DNA from: Arsukibacterium sp. UBA5043
GTDB lineage: Bacteria; Pseudomonadota; Gammaproteobacteria; Enterobacterales; Alteromonadaceae
Assembly (NCBI GenBank): GCA_002415085.1
Contig: DIBV01000002.1
Location: 1-64,000, forward strand
DNA: 64,000 nucleotides
Reading direction: 5' to 3'
Made by a program: the position numbers and the translations under genes. The first letter of the stretch is position 1. Every line of letters starts with the position of its first letter. Of the stretch, positions 23,734 to 32,497 are shown in pieces. The notes beneath the pieces are model-generated. The model saw only the letters and a program-made list of their open reading frames with translations, did not search any database and was not told where the DNA came from.

Positions 23734-25051
23734 TGGCCGTTGCCATTAATTGCTCAATTGCCGCAATTTCTTTGGGTACTGCGGTGGTTAAATTTTCATG
23801 GCCATCTTTGGTGATTAACAGGTTATCTTCAATCCGGACCGCCAAGTCCCACCAACGCGGCTCGGTTGGGCTACCAGCCGGAATATACAACCCCGGCTCG
23901 ATGGTTAACACCATGCCTGGCACAAATGACTGCTCGCTGCTTTGCCCTTGCGGATTTTCAGCTTTATACGCTCCCACATCGTGTACATCCAGCCCCAGCC
24001 AGTGGCCAATACCATGGATAAAATACTGTTTGCAGGCTTTATCAGCAATAAGCTGCGTGAGTTCGCCCTGTAAAATGCCCAGCCCAAGGAGCCCTTCAGT
24101 TAAAACCTGCTCGGCGGCGGCGGTAACGGTGGCGAAATTGCCACCCGGTTTTACCGCATTGCACGCGGCGTATTGCGCGTCTAACACCAATTGATAAAGC
24201 GCCGCCTGATCTTCGCTGAATTTACCATTGACCGGAAAGGTACGACTGATATCAGCGGCATACCCCTGCAGTTCACAGCCAGCATCAATCAGTACTAAAT
24301 CACCGGCAGTCATTTCACTGCTGTTATCGGTGTAATGCAAAATGCAGCCATTGTTGCCACTACCAACAATACTGTTATAAGCCGGATAACGGGCACCGTT
24401 GCTAGCAAAGTGATGCAAAATTTCAGCTTCCAGCTGGTATTCAAATCGACCCGGCCGGCAGCATTGCATCGCCCGGATATGTGCCTGGGCACTTATCTGG
24501 CCAGCTTGGCGCATAATGGCTATTTCATTATCGTCTTTAATCAGCCGCTGTGCGGCACTAAGTGGCGCTAAATCAATCAGCTGGGACGGCGCGCGCTCAC
24601 CGCGCTTTTCGCGTTGCTTCAGTACTTGCATTTGCGCGGTTATTTGCGCCAGCAACTCTGGTTGTTCGGTTAGATTAAGGTACACCGCTCTGCTACCGTT
24701 AAGGGCCTGGTTCAGCATGCTTGCTTGCTCAGAGCGCGCGGTTGCCTGCAATTGCAAAACATCACTTGCAGCAGCCGGCCCTAACCGCCGGCCATGCCAT
24801 ACTTCCTGGGCAGGGTCTTTTTCGCGGCATAACAGCTGTGCTGCCGGTAGATCGGCCCGATTGCTTAAAATCAGCAACGCATCGGGTTCGTTAAAGCCAC
24901 TGTAATACCAAAAATCGCTATGTTGACGAAATGGATACGCGGTATCCCGGCTGCGGCTTTGCTCTCTGGCTGCACTTATCAACACTACCGAATCTGGCTG
25001 TAACGCCGCCATCAACTGCCGGCGACGCTGCACAAATACACTGCTTTGCAT
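23723..25051 (-). CDS. pepP: Xaa-Pro aminopeptidase P
   Basis: This 442-residue metallopeptidase of the M24 family removes N-terminal residues before proline. The five metal ligands are visible in LIDAGCELQGYAADISRTFPV (two Asp), FIHGIGHWLGLDVHD (His), LTIEPGLYI (Glu) and AVRIEDNLLIT (Glu). The N-terminal creatinase-like domain carries SRSRDTAYPFRQHSDFWYYSGFNEPDA. It heads the pepP-ubiH-ubiI unit, 47 bp downstream of ygfB. As in other gammaproteobacteria, the link with ubiquinone genes is positional rather than biochemical. Confidence 0.97.
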   Translation of the reverse strand: MQSSVFVQRRRQLMAALQPDSVVLISAAREQSRSRDTAYPFRQHSDFWYYSGFNEPDALLILSNRADLPAAQLLCREKDPAQEVWHGRRLGPAAASDVLQLQATARSEQASMLNQALNGSRAVYLNLTEQPELLAQITAQMQVLKQREKRGERAPSQLIDLAPLSAAQRLIKDDNEIAIMRQAGQISAQAHIRAMQCCRPGRFEYQLEAEILHHFASNGARYPAYNSIVGSGNNGCILHYTDNSSEMTAGDLVLIDAGCELQGYAADISRTFPVNGKFSEDQAALYQLVLDAQYAACNAVKPGGNFATVTAAAEQVLTEGLLGLGILQGELTQLIADKACKQYFIHGIGHWLGLDVHDVGAYKAENPQGQSSEQSFVPGMVLTIEPGLYIPAGSPTEPRWWDLAVRIEDNLLITKDGHENLTTAVPKEIAAIEQLMATANVS

Positions 25052-25098
25052 TTTAATCCTTAACGATAAAAGTTAACAGTCGACACGCCGATCAGCCA

Positions 25099-25680
25099 CT
25101 AATGCAGCGTTTTACCATGAGGGGGCTGCGGGCTGTATTTCAAACCTACTTCATTAAAGCAGCACAGCACCATCATACGCACATGCTCCAGTACCAGATA
25201 ATAGGCTTCTTCGTTCTCGTGTTTGCTGCCGTCAGTTACGGTATGAATATCAACCCGGGTCACTTCCGTCAGCTGGTCCAGCGCTTCGCGCACGTCTTCT
25301 GACACCAGCGACAAATCAGTTTGCTGCACGGCAAAGCCCACTAAAAATGCCTGTGACCATTCTACCAGCGCCTCTAACCGCTCAAACAGCGCATCGTCAT
25401 CACTGGGCAATAACACAGTAAACGAGAAATCATTTTTGTTAAGGCTATCGGCGGTGGCATCGACTAACTGCTGTACCTGTTTCTCCAGTGCTGATGGTAA
25501 TGCCTGACCATCGTTCAGAAAATCGTACAGCACCGGTAATAAGGCTTTAGCATCAGCCTTAACGCCAGCACATAACATGCCGGCAAGCAGACCATGCAGC
25601 TCAGCGGCCGAGGCCATAACATGAGCCTGCTCCAGCTCACTACTCCAGCGGTCATAAGTTTGAATCAGGGGGTTACTCAT
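25099..25680 (-). CDS. ygfB: YgfB family protein (UPF0149)
   Basis: This 193-residue cytoplasmic protein of the YgfB/UPF0149 family has AELHGLLAGMLCAG near the N-terminus, a central WSQAFLVGFAVQ, and a C-terminal NEEAYYLVLEHVRMMVLCCFNEV. In Pseudomonas a relative affects antibiotic tolerance, but the general role is not settled. It starts the leftward cluster ygfB-pepP-ubiH-ubiI. In most relatives zapA is encoded divergently next to it; here only about 160 bp separate it from 6S RNA and zapA is absent. Confidence 0.93.
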   Translation of the reverse strand: MSNPLIQTYDRWSSELEQAHVMASAAELHGLLAGMLCAGVKADAKALLPVLYDFLNDGQALPSALEKQVQQLVDATADSLNKNDFSFTVLLPSDDDALFERLEALVEWSQAFLVGFAVQQTDLSLVSEDVREALDQLTEVTRVDIHTVTDGSKHENEEAYYLVLEHVRMMVLCCFNEVGLKYSPQPPHGKTLH

Positions 25681-25841
25681 AGCTTATTCTTCACAAATTG
25701 ATACGCTAATATCCTATCACTGCTGCAGGCCAACTGCCAGTAAGCTGCAGCAGCAAACCGTATTGCCGGATATCTGAGCAATGAGTCAGCAATTGTTAGC
25801 TTGCCCCTTATAAGCTGACAACTCAGCTGCTATACTTAAGG

Positions 25842-26025
25842 CGTTCTCTGGGTTGTTTGTAATGTTATTGACGTCCCTGAGCCGATAATTGTTTTATCCA
25901 GGAATTCTTCTGCGTTGCTTTTGTGCAGGCCCGGCTCGTACCGGGAAGCCTACGGTAACCATGAGACTTCCGCCTTGAACCGTGGGTTCAAGGGCTTAAA
26001 TAACAAACGGCAACCTGGAGAACCC
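25842..26025 (+). ncRNA. ssrS: 6S RNA
   Basis: The region has the conserved closing stem (GTTCTCTGGGTTG on the left with CAACCTGGAGAACC on the right), the CCCTGAGCCGATA segment and the CCTTGAACCGTGGGTTCAAGGG hairpin characteristic of gammaproteobacterial 6S RNA. A TATACT -10 box lies at 25831-25836, just before the expected 5' end. 6S RNA binds sigma-70 RNA polymerase as an open-promoter mimic in stationary phase. It precedes ygfA by about 48 bp, the conserved ssrS-ygfA arrangement; ends are approximate to a few bases. Confidence 0.93.
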
Positions 26026-26073
26026 TTCATTCATTCTTCAGTAATTCAGCGTTAGGGCAGCAAGGGTATTCTG

Positions 26074-26697
26074 ATGTCACTACTGCAGCAGACCGATTTG
26101 GGCGCAGTGCCCCCCTCCCGGCAGGCTATACGCCAGCATGTTCGCCTGTTACGCCAGCAGTTAGCTGCCACCACACAATCCCAGGCCGCCAGCCAACTGG
26201 CAGAACAGGTATTAAACCAGCCTGGTATTATGGCAAAACAACATTTTGCCGTTTATCTGGCCAACGACGCTGAACTGGCTACCGGACCGTTAATTCAGGC
26301 GTTATGGCAAGCCGGTAAACAGGTTTACCTGCCGGTGTTACACCCATTTTGCCCGGGCTATTTACTGTTTATTCATTACCAGCAAACCACAGCATTGCAG
26401 CCAAACCGCTTTGGTATTCCCGAGCCTGGGCTTAACTGTGCCAACGTAATGCCTATTGCCGCGCTTGATATCGTCTTTACCCCGCTGGTAGCGTTTGATG
26501 CCAAAGGCAACCGCCTGGGCATGGGCGGCGGTTTTTATGACCGGACCTTGTCGCAACTGCCCGCTAACAGCCTTTGCCAGGTGATTGGCCTGGCCCATAA
26601 CTGCCAGCAGGTAGCAAACATACCCACAGAAAGCTGGGATGTGCCGCTGCAACAGCTTATAACACCAGCTAAGTATTTTGATTTTCGAAATCTATAA
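26074..26697 (+). CDS. ygfA: 5-formyltetrahydrofolate cyclo-ligase (YgfA)
   Basis: This 207-residue protein converts 5-formyl-THF to 5,10-methenyl-THF using ATP, which links it to the folate needs of the glycine cleavage system nearby. It shows an N-terminal RQAIRQHVRLLRQQL and the ATP/folate-site signature FDAKGNRLGMGGGFYDRTL. It lies directly after 6S RNA and is probably cotranscribed with it, as in Escherichia coli. AAGGG precedes the ATG. Confidence 0.95.
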   Translation: MSLLQQTDLGAVPPSRQAIRQHVRLLRQQLAATTQSQAASQLAEQVLNQPGIMAKQHFAVYLANDAELATGPLIQALWQAGKQVYLPVLHPFCPGYLLFIHYQQTTALQPNRFGIPEPGLNCANVMPIAALDIVFTPLVAFDAKGNRLGMGGGFYDRTLSQLPANSLCQVIGLAHNCQQVANIPTESWDVPLQQLITPAKYFDFRNL

Positions 26698-26724
26698 AAG
26701 CAGGCCAGAAACCCGATCTGGTCA

Positions 26725-26782
26725 TCACAGAGTGTCTGAGCCCTGCGAGTTGCTGTGATGAGCAAGGGCGGGTATTGTGGCC
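26725..26782. repeat. Short reverse-oriented relative of the 77-bp repeat
   Basis: CACAGAGTGTCTGAGCCCTG followed by CGAGTTGCTGTG and GAGCAAGGGCGGGTATTG matches the reverse complement of 9142-9258 with internal deletions. It lies between ygfA and rpiA, so this family reaches into housekeeping DNA. Confidence 0.7.
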
Positions 26783-26922
26783 GGCGCTCAGTACAATGAA
26801 CCCTCTGTTAAACTGTTTTCCATTTTTTTGGCTTTTGCCCTTTTGTCTGTGGTCGCTTTCGATATAATATCCATCTGTACGGCTAAACGCTAAATACACC
26901 CTGTTCAAACAAGAGAACTGCC

Positions 26923-27579
26923 ATGACCCAAGATGAAATGAAACGTGATGCTGCCTGGGCAGCCCTGGAATTTATCAGCAAAGACAGCATTGTCGGGGTG
27001 GGTACAGGTTCCACTGTTAATCATTTTATCGATGCCCTGGCCACTATCAAAGATGACATTCGCGGCGCCGTATCCAGCTCAGAGCAATCGACTGCCAAAT
27101 TAAAACAGCTGGGAATAACGGTGTTTGACTTAAATGACATCAGCGAGCTGAGTATCTATATTGATGGTGCTGATGAAATTAACGACCAGAAGCAGATGAT
27201 TAAGGGTGGCGGCGCTGCCCTGACCCGCGAAAAAATTGTCGCTGCGGTAGCCGGTACCTTTGTTTGTATTGTTGATAGCACTAAACAAGTTGAGCTGTTA
27301 GGTCGCTTTCCCCTGCCCATTGAAGTGATCCCGATGGCCAGCAGCTATGTCAGTCGCGAGCTGGAAAAGCTGGGGGCAAAGCCGGTATTGCGCCAGGGTG
27401 TGATAACCGACAATGGTAACCAGATTATTGATGCCCATGGCCTGCAGATTATTGATCCGCTGGCACTGGAGCAGCAGCTGAATAATATCGTCGGTGTGGT
27501 GACTAATGGCTTGTTCGCCCGACGTGGCGCCGACATAGTATTGGTTGGCAGCAGCAGTGGTACCCGCGTCCTTAAATAA
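26923..27579 (+). CDS. rpiA: Ribose-5-phosphate isomerase A
   Basis: The 218-residue enzyme interconverts ribose 5-phosphate and ribulose 5-phosphate in the pentose phosphate pathway. It carries the phosphate-binding [20 protein letters not shown] with the catalytic-site aspartates, and [13 protein letters not shown] with the lysine and catalytic glutamate region. The length is that of the bacterial type A enzyme. It lies in the conserved order ygfA-rpiA-serA; serA follows 80 bp later. Confidence 0.98.
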   Translation: MTQDEMKRDAAWAALEFISKDSIVGVGTGSTVNHFIDALATIKDDIRGAVSSSEQSTAKLKQLGITVFDLNDISELSIYIDGADEINDQKQMIKGGGAALTREKIVAAVAGTFVCIVDSTKQVELLGRFPLPIEVIPMASSYVSRELEKLGAKPVLRQGVITDNGNQIIDAHGLQIIDPLALEQQLNNIVGVVTNGLFARRGADIVLVGSSSGTRVLK

Positions 27580-27659
27580 GAACATGAAATAAACCACAGT
27601 GGCGGCAACTGCAGTGAAGCCTGAAATCCTTATTTTAAAATTAGAGCAACGAGAAAAAA

Positions 27660-28886
27660 ATGGAAAAATATTCGCTGGCCAAAGACAAAATAAAAATACT
27701 GCTGCTGGAAGGCTTGCACCAGAGCGCAGTGAAAACCTTTACTGATCAGGGCTACACTAATATCGAATACCTGAAAACCTCGTTACCTGAGGATCAGCTA
27801 ATCGAGCGGATCAGCGAAGCACATTTTGTCGGTATTCGCTCCCGGACCCAGTTAACAGAGCGGGTACTGGACGCGGCGAACAAACTGATGGCGATTGGCT
27901 GTTTTTGTATTGGTACTAACCAGGTCGATTTAGATGCGGCACTGAGACGGGCTATTCCGGTGTTTAATGCGCCGTTCTCTAATACCCGCTCGGTAGCAGA
28001 ATTAGTGCTGGGCCAGATTATTATGCTGCTGCGGGGTATTCCACAGCGCAATGCCGCCGCTCATCGCGGTGAATGGTTAAAAACCGCCGATAACTCCTAT
28101 GAAGCACGGGGCAAAACGCTGGGGATTATTGGTTATGGTCACATTGGTACGCAGTTAAGTATTATGGCTGAGCATATCGGCATGCGGGTGCAGTTTTATG
28201 ATATCGAGAGCAAACTGGTGCTGGGCAATGCCAATCAGGTTGACTTAGCCACCCTGCTTGCTACCTCAGATGTGATCAGTCTGCATGTACCGGAAACACC
28301 GCAAACTAAAAATATGATCGCGGCAACGGAGTTAGCGCAAATGAAACAGGGCGCCATTTTAATTAATGCCTCGCGCGGCACCGTGGTTGATATCGATGCG
28401 TTAACCGCCAGTTTGCAAAGCAAAAAGCTGGCTGGCGCCGCTATTGATGTGTTCCCGGTGGAACCCAAAGGTAATGATGAAGAGTTTGTCTCGCCACTGC
28501 GCGCCTTCGATAATGTGCTGCTAACACCACATATTGGCGGTTCTACTCAGGAAGCCCAGGAAAACATTGGCTATGAAGTGGCCGGCAAGATGGTTAAATA
28601 CAGTGATAACGGCTCAACGCTGTCGGCGGTAAATTTTCCGGAAGTATCGCTGCCTGAACATAAAGGCCGCTCACGTCTGCTGCATATTCATAAAAACCAA
28701 CCGGGTATGATGACCAAAATTAACGAAACCTTTGCTAAACATAATATCAATATTTCCGGCCAGTACTTACAAACGGTGCAGGATATTGGTTATGTGGTCA
28801 TTGATGTTGATTCAGAAGATCATGAACTGGCCTTAAACGAGTTAAAAGCCATTCCGGGTACATTAAGGGCGCGGGTACTGCACTAA
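27660..28886 (+). CDS. serA: D-3-phosphoglycerate dehydrogenase
   Basis: This 408-residue enzyme catalyses the first step of serine synthesis. It has the NAD-binding motif GIIGYGHIGTQL, the catalytic Arg region SRGTVVDIDAL, and the Glu and His of the active site in FPVEPKG and LTPHIGGST. A C-terminal ACT domain (about residues 335-408, MTKINETFAKHNINISGQYL) fits feedback inhibition by serine as in Escherichia coli SerA. Serine made here feeds glycine and one-carbon metabolism. Confidence 0.98.
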   Translation: MEKYSLAKDKIKILLLEGLHQSAVKTFTDQGYTNIEYLKTSLPEDQLIERISEAHFVGIRSRTQLTERVLDAANKLMAIGCFCIGTNQVDLDAALRRAIPVFNAPFSNTRSVAELVLGQIIMLLRGIPQRNAAAHRGEWLKTADNSYEARGKTLGIIGYGHIGTQLSIMAEHIGMRVQFYDIESKLVLGNANQVDLATLLATSDVISLHVPETPQTKNMIAATELAQMKQGAILINASRGTVVDIDALTASLQSKKLAGAAIDVFPVEPKGNDEEFVSPLRAFDNVLLTPHIGGSTQEAQENIGYEVAGKMVKYSDNGSTLSAVNFPEVSLPEHKGRSRLLHIHKNQPGMMTKINETFAKHNINISGQYLQTVQDIGYVVIDVDSEDHELALNELKAIPGTLRARVLH

Positions 28887-28900
28887 GTTAGTACGACTGA

Positions 28901-28930
28901 AAAAAGCTGTCCGCTTTGCGGGCAGCTTTT
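28901..28930 (+). terminator. Terminator after serA
   Basis: AAAAGCTGTCCGC and GCGGGCAGCTTTT form a stem with a T-run on the plus strand and an A-run on the left, so it can work in both directions. It closes serA and also the leftward DUF481 gene that ends at 28938. Confidence 0.9.
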
Positions 28931-28937
28931 TTTATCG

Positions 28938-29771
28938 CTAAAACGTATAAACCAGAGACGCTGCGGTTTCCGTGTCCATCGTTTCTGCGTCACCTTCAGG
29001 GCGCGAGTTGTGCCGGGCGGTAAAACTAAAGCGCATCGATAATCTGTCAAATAACTGCGAAGTAAGGCTGCTGCGACTAACAAAAGTGGAGTTGGCGCCA
29101 TCGAGTGACACTGAGCCCTCGAAGCTTTGTTTGAAGCTGCTGCCTTTATAAATTTTCTGCTCCATATTAAACGCCAGAAACCAGATTAAACCGGTATTTG
29201 TTCTGCCGCTGGCACTGCGCTGATGCGCGAAGCCCGGCCCCGTCTCTAAATCAATATAATTGGCTTGCATTTCATATACCCGGTTGGCATAACCCACTGC
29301 CAACGAGCTTTGAACTTTAAAGGCGCCGAACTTATCGTATAAATAAGCGCCACGTCCGAACACAGACTGACGGCCAATTAAAAACTTGTAGTTACTCTGG
29401 CCGGTAATACCATATCGTTTGGCAGTAGTAACGTCGTCATTTTGTTCAGTGATGGCATTAAATACTTTACTGCGTTGGATCCGGCCATACAGCTGGTATT
29501 TATTACGAAAGTACTCCATTTCATGTGATAACTCACTGTTTACCCTGATAGCCTGCGCCTCGGTATTGCCGGTATTCACCAGCAAACCAAGCTCGATGTC
29601 GCCGCCAATGGTGCCAAGAAACTCTAACGGCAACTGAAACGTTGGCGAATCGCCAATAGCAACACCATCAACATCTGAATTGCTATCAGCAGAATCAGCA
29701 TCATCGGCTGACACTGGTAACATTGCCGGCAGCAGCAGCGCCAGCAAAAATACTCTAACCAGGTTTACCAC
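28938..29771 (-). CDS. DUF481 (YdiY-like) outer-membrane protein
   Basis: The 277-residue protein has a signal peptide (about residues 1-22), an acidic Asp/Ser-rich linker, and then a beta-barrel-like body of alternating hydrophobic and polar residues that ends in the terminal aromatic motif SLVYTF of outer-membrane proteins. GDIELGLLVNTGNTEAQAI marks the DUF481 family. The function of these salt- or stress-induced barrels is not known. It follows gltX by only 4 bp on the same strand, so the two may be cotranscribed. Confidence 0.88.
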   Translation of the reverse strand: MVNLVRVFLLALLLPAMLPVSADDADSADSNSDVDGVAIGDSPTFQLPLEFLGTIGGDIELGLLVNTGNTEAQAIRVNSELSHEMEYFRNKYQLYGRIQRSKVFNAITEQNDDVTTAKRYGITGQSNYKFLIGRQSVFGRGAYLYDKFGAFKVQSSLAVGYANRVYEMQANYIDLETGPGFAHQRSASGRTNTGLIWFLAFNMEQKIYKGSSFKQSFEGSVSLDGANSTFVSRSSLTSQLFDRLSMRFSFTARHNSRPEGDAETMDTETAASLVYTF

Positions 29772-29775
29772 GGTA

Positions 29776-31188
29776 TTAGCTTGCCTCTGCCCTTTTACTA
29801 ATAAATTCCAGCGCCATATCTATTCTGGCCAACGTTCGCTCACGACCAATAAGCAATAACGTTTGGTCCAGTGCTGGTGAATTACCGCCTCCGGTTACCG
29901 CTACCCGCATTGGCATGCCAACTTTACCCATGCCCAGACCCAACTGCTCAGCAGCAGTATTGATGGCGTGGTGGATAGGTTCTAATTGCCAGTCGGTTAG
30001 CTCAGCCAGCTTTTGTCTGACCAATGCCAGAGGCTCGGCAGCAACCGGTCGCAAGTGCTTTTTGGCCGCATTTTCTTCAAACTCACTGAAGTCTTCATAA
30101 AAATAACGGCTGACTTCTACCAGCTCTTTTAAGGTTTTCACCCGCTCGGCCTGAACACTGATTACAGCAGCAATTGCTGGCCCGCTACTGGTGTCCAGTT
30201 GCTGTGCTGTCAGATGCCAGTGCAGTTCTGCAGCTACCCGCGCTGGCGGCAGGGTTTTAATATAATGCTGATTTAACCATAATAGTTTTTCGGTATTAAA
30301 GGCTGAAGGCGCCCGGTTACAATCTGCTAAATCAAACAGTTCTATCAGCTCATCTTTACTGAAGATTTCCTGATCGCCATGCGACCAGCCCAACCGCACC
30401 AGATAGTTAATTAATGCTTCGGGCAGAAAACCATTGTCCCGGTATTGCATAACGCCAACCGCACCATGGCGCTTTGACAGACGTTTGCCATCATCACCGA
30501 GGATCATCGGCACGTGCGCATACTTAGGAATGTCTGCGCCAAGGGCTGCCAGAATATTCATTTGCCGTGGAGTATTGTTGACGTGATCATCCCCCCGGAT
30601 AACGTGAGTAATGCCCATTTTCCAGTCATCGACCACCACTGTAAGATTATAAGTTGGGGTACCATCGCTGCGGGCGATAATTAAATCGTCCAGTTCGCTG
30701 TTGGCGATTTCAATCCGGCCTTTAATCATGTCGTCAATGACGACCACGCCGTGTTGTGGATTTTTAAAACGGATAACAAACGGCTTGTCTGCCGGATGGT
30801 CGGTACGATCGCGCCACATGCCATTGTATTTTGGCTTTTCACCGGCAGCCATTTGCGCTTCACGCATTGCATCGACTTCTTCTACCGTACAAAAACACTT
30901 ATAGGCTTTGCCTGCAGCCAGCAGTTGGCCAACCACTTCTTTGTATAAATCGAAACGCTGGGTCTGGTAATATGGGCCTTCGTCATGGGCTAATCCCAGC
31001 CATTGCATGCCCTCCAGGATGGCGTCAACTGAAGCCTGATTTGAACGCTCTAAATCAGTATCTTCAATACGCAAAATAAACTTACCGCCGCGCTTTTTGG
31101 CATAGAGCCAGCTGTATAATGCTGTACGGGCACCACCAACATGCAAATAACCGGTAGGGCTTGGCGCAAAACGGGTAACTAACGACAT
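29776..31188 (-). CDS. gltX: Glutamyl-tRNA synthetase
   Basis: This 470-residue class I aminoacyl-tRNA synthetase charges tRNA-Glu. The HIGH-type motif is [15 protein letters not shown] and the KMSKS-type motif is KRLSKRHG. A CxC element (CFCTV) is present, but the full zinc-site set seen in Escherichia coli GltX is not obvious. The length is normal. It is transcribed leftward, opposite to the tRNA-Val genes about 200 bp away. Confidence 0.97.
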   Translation of the reverse strand: MSLVTRFAPSPTGYLHVGGARTALYSWLYAKKRGGKFILRIEDTDLERSNQASVDAILEGMQWLGLAHDEGPYYQTQRFDLYKEVVGQLLAAGKAYKCFCTVEEVDAMREAQMAAGEKPKYNGMWRDRTDHPADKPFVIRFKNPQHGVVVIDDMIKGRIEIANSELDDLIIARSDGTPTYNLTVVVDDWKMGITHVIRGDDHVNNTPRQMNILAALGADIPKYAHVPMILGDDGKRLSKRHGAVGVMQYRDNGFLPEALINYLVRLGWSHGDQEIFSKDELIELFDLADCNRAPSAFNTEKLLWLNQHYIKTLPPARVAAELHWHLTAQQLDTSSGPAIAAVISVQAERVKTLKELVEVSRYFYEDFSEFEENAAKKHLRPVAAEPLALVRQKLAELTDWQLEPIHHAINTAAEQLGLGMGKVGMPMRVAVTGGGNSPALDQTLLLIGRERTLARIDMALEFISKRAEAS

Positions 31189-31344
31189 AATTAATCCAAC
31201 ATAGGCGAAAACTGAGTTGGCACTATTGTAACAATGCTCGGCTAAGGATGCACCATCCGTGCAACGGCATTAGGCGGCCAATTCATCGCAAAACACCCGG
31301 ATGTTTACTTTTACAGCAATCGGTCTGCTTTTTAAAAAATAATG

Positions 31345-31372
31345 TTGACACTAAATTCATGCTCCCTATAAT
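31345..31372 (+). promoter_or_regulatory. Strong sigma-70 promoter of the tRNA-Val operon
   Basis: TTGACA at 31345-31350 and TATAAT at 31367-31372 are both consensus, with 16-bp spacing. They are followed by a GC-rich GAGCGCC discriminator typical of stringently controlled stable-RNA promoters. The first tRNA begins 20 bp downstream. Confidence 0.9.
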
Positions 31373-31391
31373 GAGCGCCATCAAACAGCGT

Positions 31392-31467
31392 GGATTGTTA
31401 GCTCAGCTGGGAGAGCACCGCCCTTACAAGGCGGGGGTCACTGGTTCGAACCCAGTACAATCCACCA
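31392..31467 (+). tRNA. tRNA-Val (anticodon TAC), copy 1
   Basis: A 76-nt cloverleaf can be drawn: acceptor GGATTGT/ACAATCC, D arm GCTC...GAGC, anticodon stem CCGCC/GGCGG with loop CTTACAA (anticodon TAC), T arm ACTGG-TTCGAAC-CCAGT, encoded CCA end. It reads GUA codons, and by wobble other Val codons. Confidence 0.97.
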
Positions 31468-31482
31468 ATTTGATGTCTTATC

Positions 31483-31549
31483 ATGAAGAGCACCGCCCGC
31501 TCTTTACGACGAGACGGTGATAACTGGCTTAAGCCAGTACAATCCACCA
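31483..31549 (+). repeat. Degenerate tRNA-Val tail after copy 1
   Basis: GAGCACCGCCCG at the left and CCAGTACAATCCACCA at the right match the middle and 3' end of the tRNA-Val, but the anticodon stem-loop is broken and the acceptor 5' strand is missing. It ends 82 bp after the intact tRNA end. It is not a functional tRNA. Confidence 0.8.
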
Positions 31550-31585
31550 ATTTGATTTTTTAAAATATATTAGTATATCTCCCGT

Positions 31586-31661
31586 GGATTGTTAGCTCAG
31601 CTGGGAGAGCACCGCCCTTACAAGGCGGGGGTCACTGGTTCGAACCCAGTACAATCCACCA
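31586..31661 (+). tRNA. tRNA-Val (anticodon TAC), copy 2
   Basis: The sequence is identical to copy 1 over all 76 nt, with the same stems, TAC anticodon and encoded CCA. It is probably cotranscribed with copy 1 from the promoter at 31345. Confidence 0.97.
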
Positions 31662-31919
31662 CTTCTTTATATAAAACCATACGAAAGCACCGCCCTCTCC
31701 TTACCAAGACACGGTTGCCACTAGCTCGAACCCAGTACAATCCACCACTTCTTTATATAAAACCATACGAAAGCACCGCCCTCTCTTTACTAAGACACGG
31801 TTGCCACTCATTCCAACCCAGTACAATCCACCACTTCTTTATATAAAACCATAAGAAAGCACCGCCCGTTCTTTACTAAGACACGGTTGCCACTAGCTCG
31901 ATCCCAGTACAATCCACCA
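31662..31919 (+). repeat. Three tandem 86-bp repeats carrying the tRNA-Val 3' tail
   Basis: Each 86-bp unit has CTTCTTTATATAAAACCATA, a decayed tRNA middle (AAGCACCGCCC, then ACACGGTTGCCACT) and an intact 3' acceptor strand CCCAGTACAATCCACCA. CCA ends fall at 31747, 31833 and 31919, exactly 86 bp apart and 86 bp after the end of tRNA copy 2. None has a 5' acceptor strand, so none can fold as a tRNA. The layout is similar to the repeats after tyrT (rtT) in Escherichia coli. Confidence 0.9.
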
Positions 31920-31935
31920 CTTCTTCAGCGGCTCA

Positions 31936-32379
31936 TTATTTCTTTTGCAGTGATGCTTGTTGTTTTTTCTGTTGGGCCTGCACAATCCGGCGCATAATAT
32001 CTTTCCATGACACTATGCCAATTAAATGCTGCTGTGCGTCAACCACCAGTAAACAACTGATATTATGCTGCACCAGCATAGTAGCAGCCTGTAAAATACC
32101 GGTATCTTGCGACACGCTAATTACCGGTGACGACATTATCTGACCTACTTTGCGCTTTTGCATAAATAGCTCAGTCGTACTTTCTGAGGCCGTATCCACA
32201 ATAGAGCTTACGGCCTTAAAGTAATCTTTCACCGATACGATACCAATTGGCTGCTGCATACTGTTTATTACTGGCACATGCTGAAACTTTGTCTCTGTAA
32301 ACAAGGTTCGCAAACTTGCCATACTGGCATCCTCGGTGGTTGCGCACACTTTTCGGCTCATAATTGACGCTAGCGACAT
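31936..32379 (-). CDS. CBS-domain pair protein
   Basis: I start at the Met of MSLASIMSRKVCATTED, giving 147 residues; the longer frame reads through the terminator hairpin at 32446-32470 and is not credible. Two CBS domains are visible: about residues 1-65 (SIMSRKVCATTEDASMASLRTLF, HVPVINSMQQPIGIVSVKDYF) and 80-140 (QIMSSPVISVSQDTGILQAATMLVQHNISCLLVVDAQQHLIGIVSWKDIM). Such proteins bind adenine nucleotides and act as energy or ligand sensors; the partner is unknown. It ends just right of the tRNA-tail repeats. Confidence 0.85.
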   Translation of the reverse strand: MSLASIMSRKVCATTEDASMASLRTLFTETKFQHVPVINSMQQPIGIVSVKDYFKAVSSIVDTASESTTELFMQKRKVGQIMSSPVISVSQDTGILQAATMLVQHNISCLLVVDAQQHLIGIVSWKDIMRRIVQAQQKKQQASLQKK

Positions 32380-32445
32380 ACTTTGTACCTGAATTTTTAT
32401 ACCATCATGATACTTTAGCGTACAACTTAAAAAATTCACTAAAAA

Positions 32446-32470
32446 AAAACGTCCCGAAGCGGGACGTTTT
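32446..32470 (-). terminator. Terminator of the DJ-1/PfpI gene
   Basis: AAAACGTCCC and GGGACGTTTT form a perfect 10-bp stem around GAAGC. The leftward transcript ends in a long T-run (the A-run on the plus strand at 32440-32449). It lies 28 bp downstream of the gene ending at 32498. Confidence 0.9.
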
Positions 32471-32497
32471 TTTCTTTGTAAACCGGCTTGGTGAACG

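Noticed and set aside
31662-31919. Array of 86-bp units considered as a CRISPR or as extra tRNA genes
   Set aside because: The units are contiguous without variable spacers, and each lacks the 5' acceptor strand and a proper anticodon arm. They are tRNA-tail repeats.
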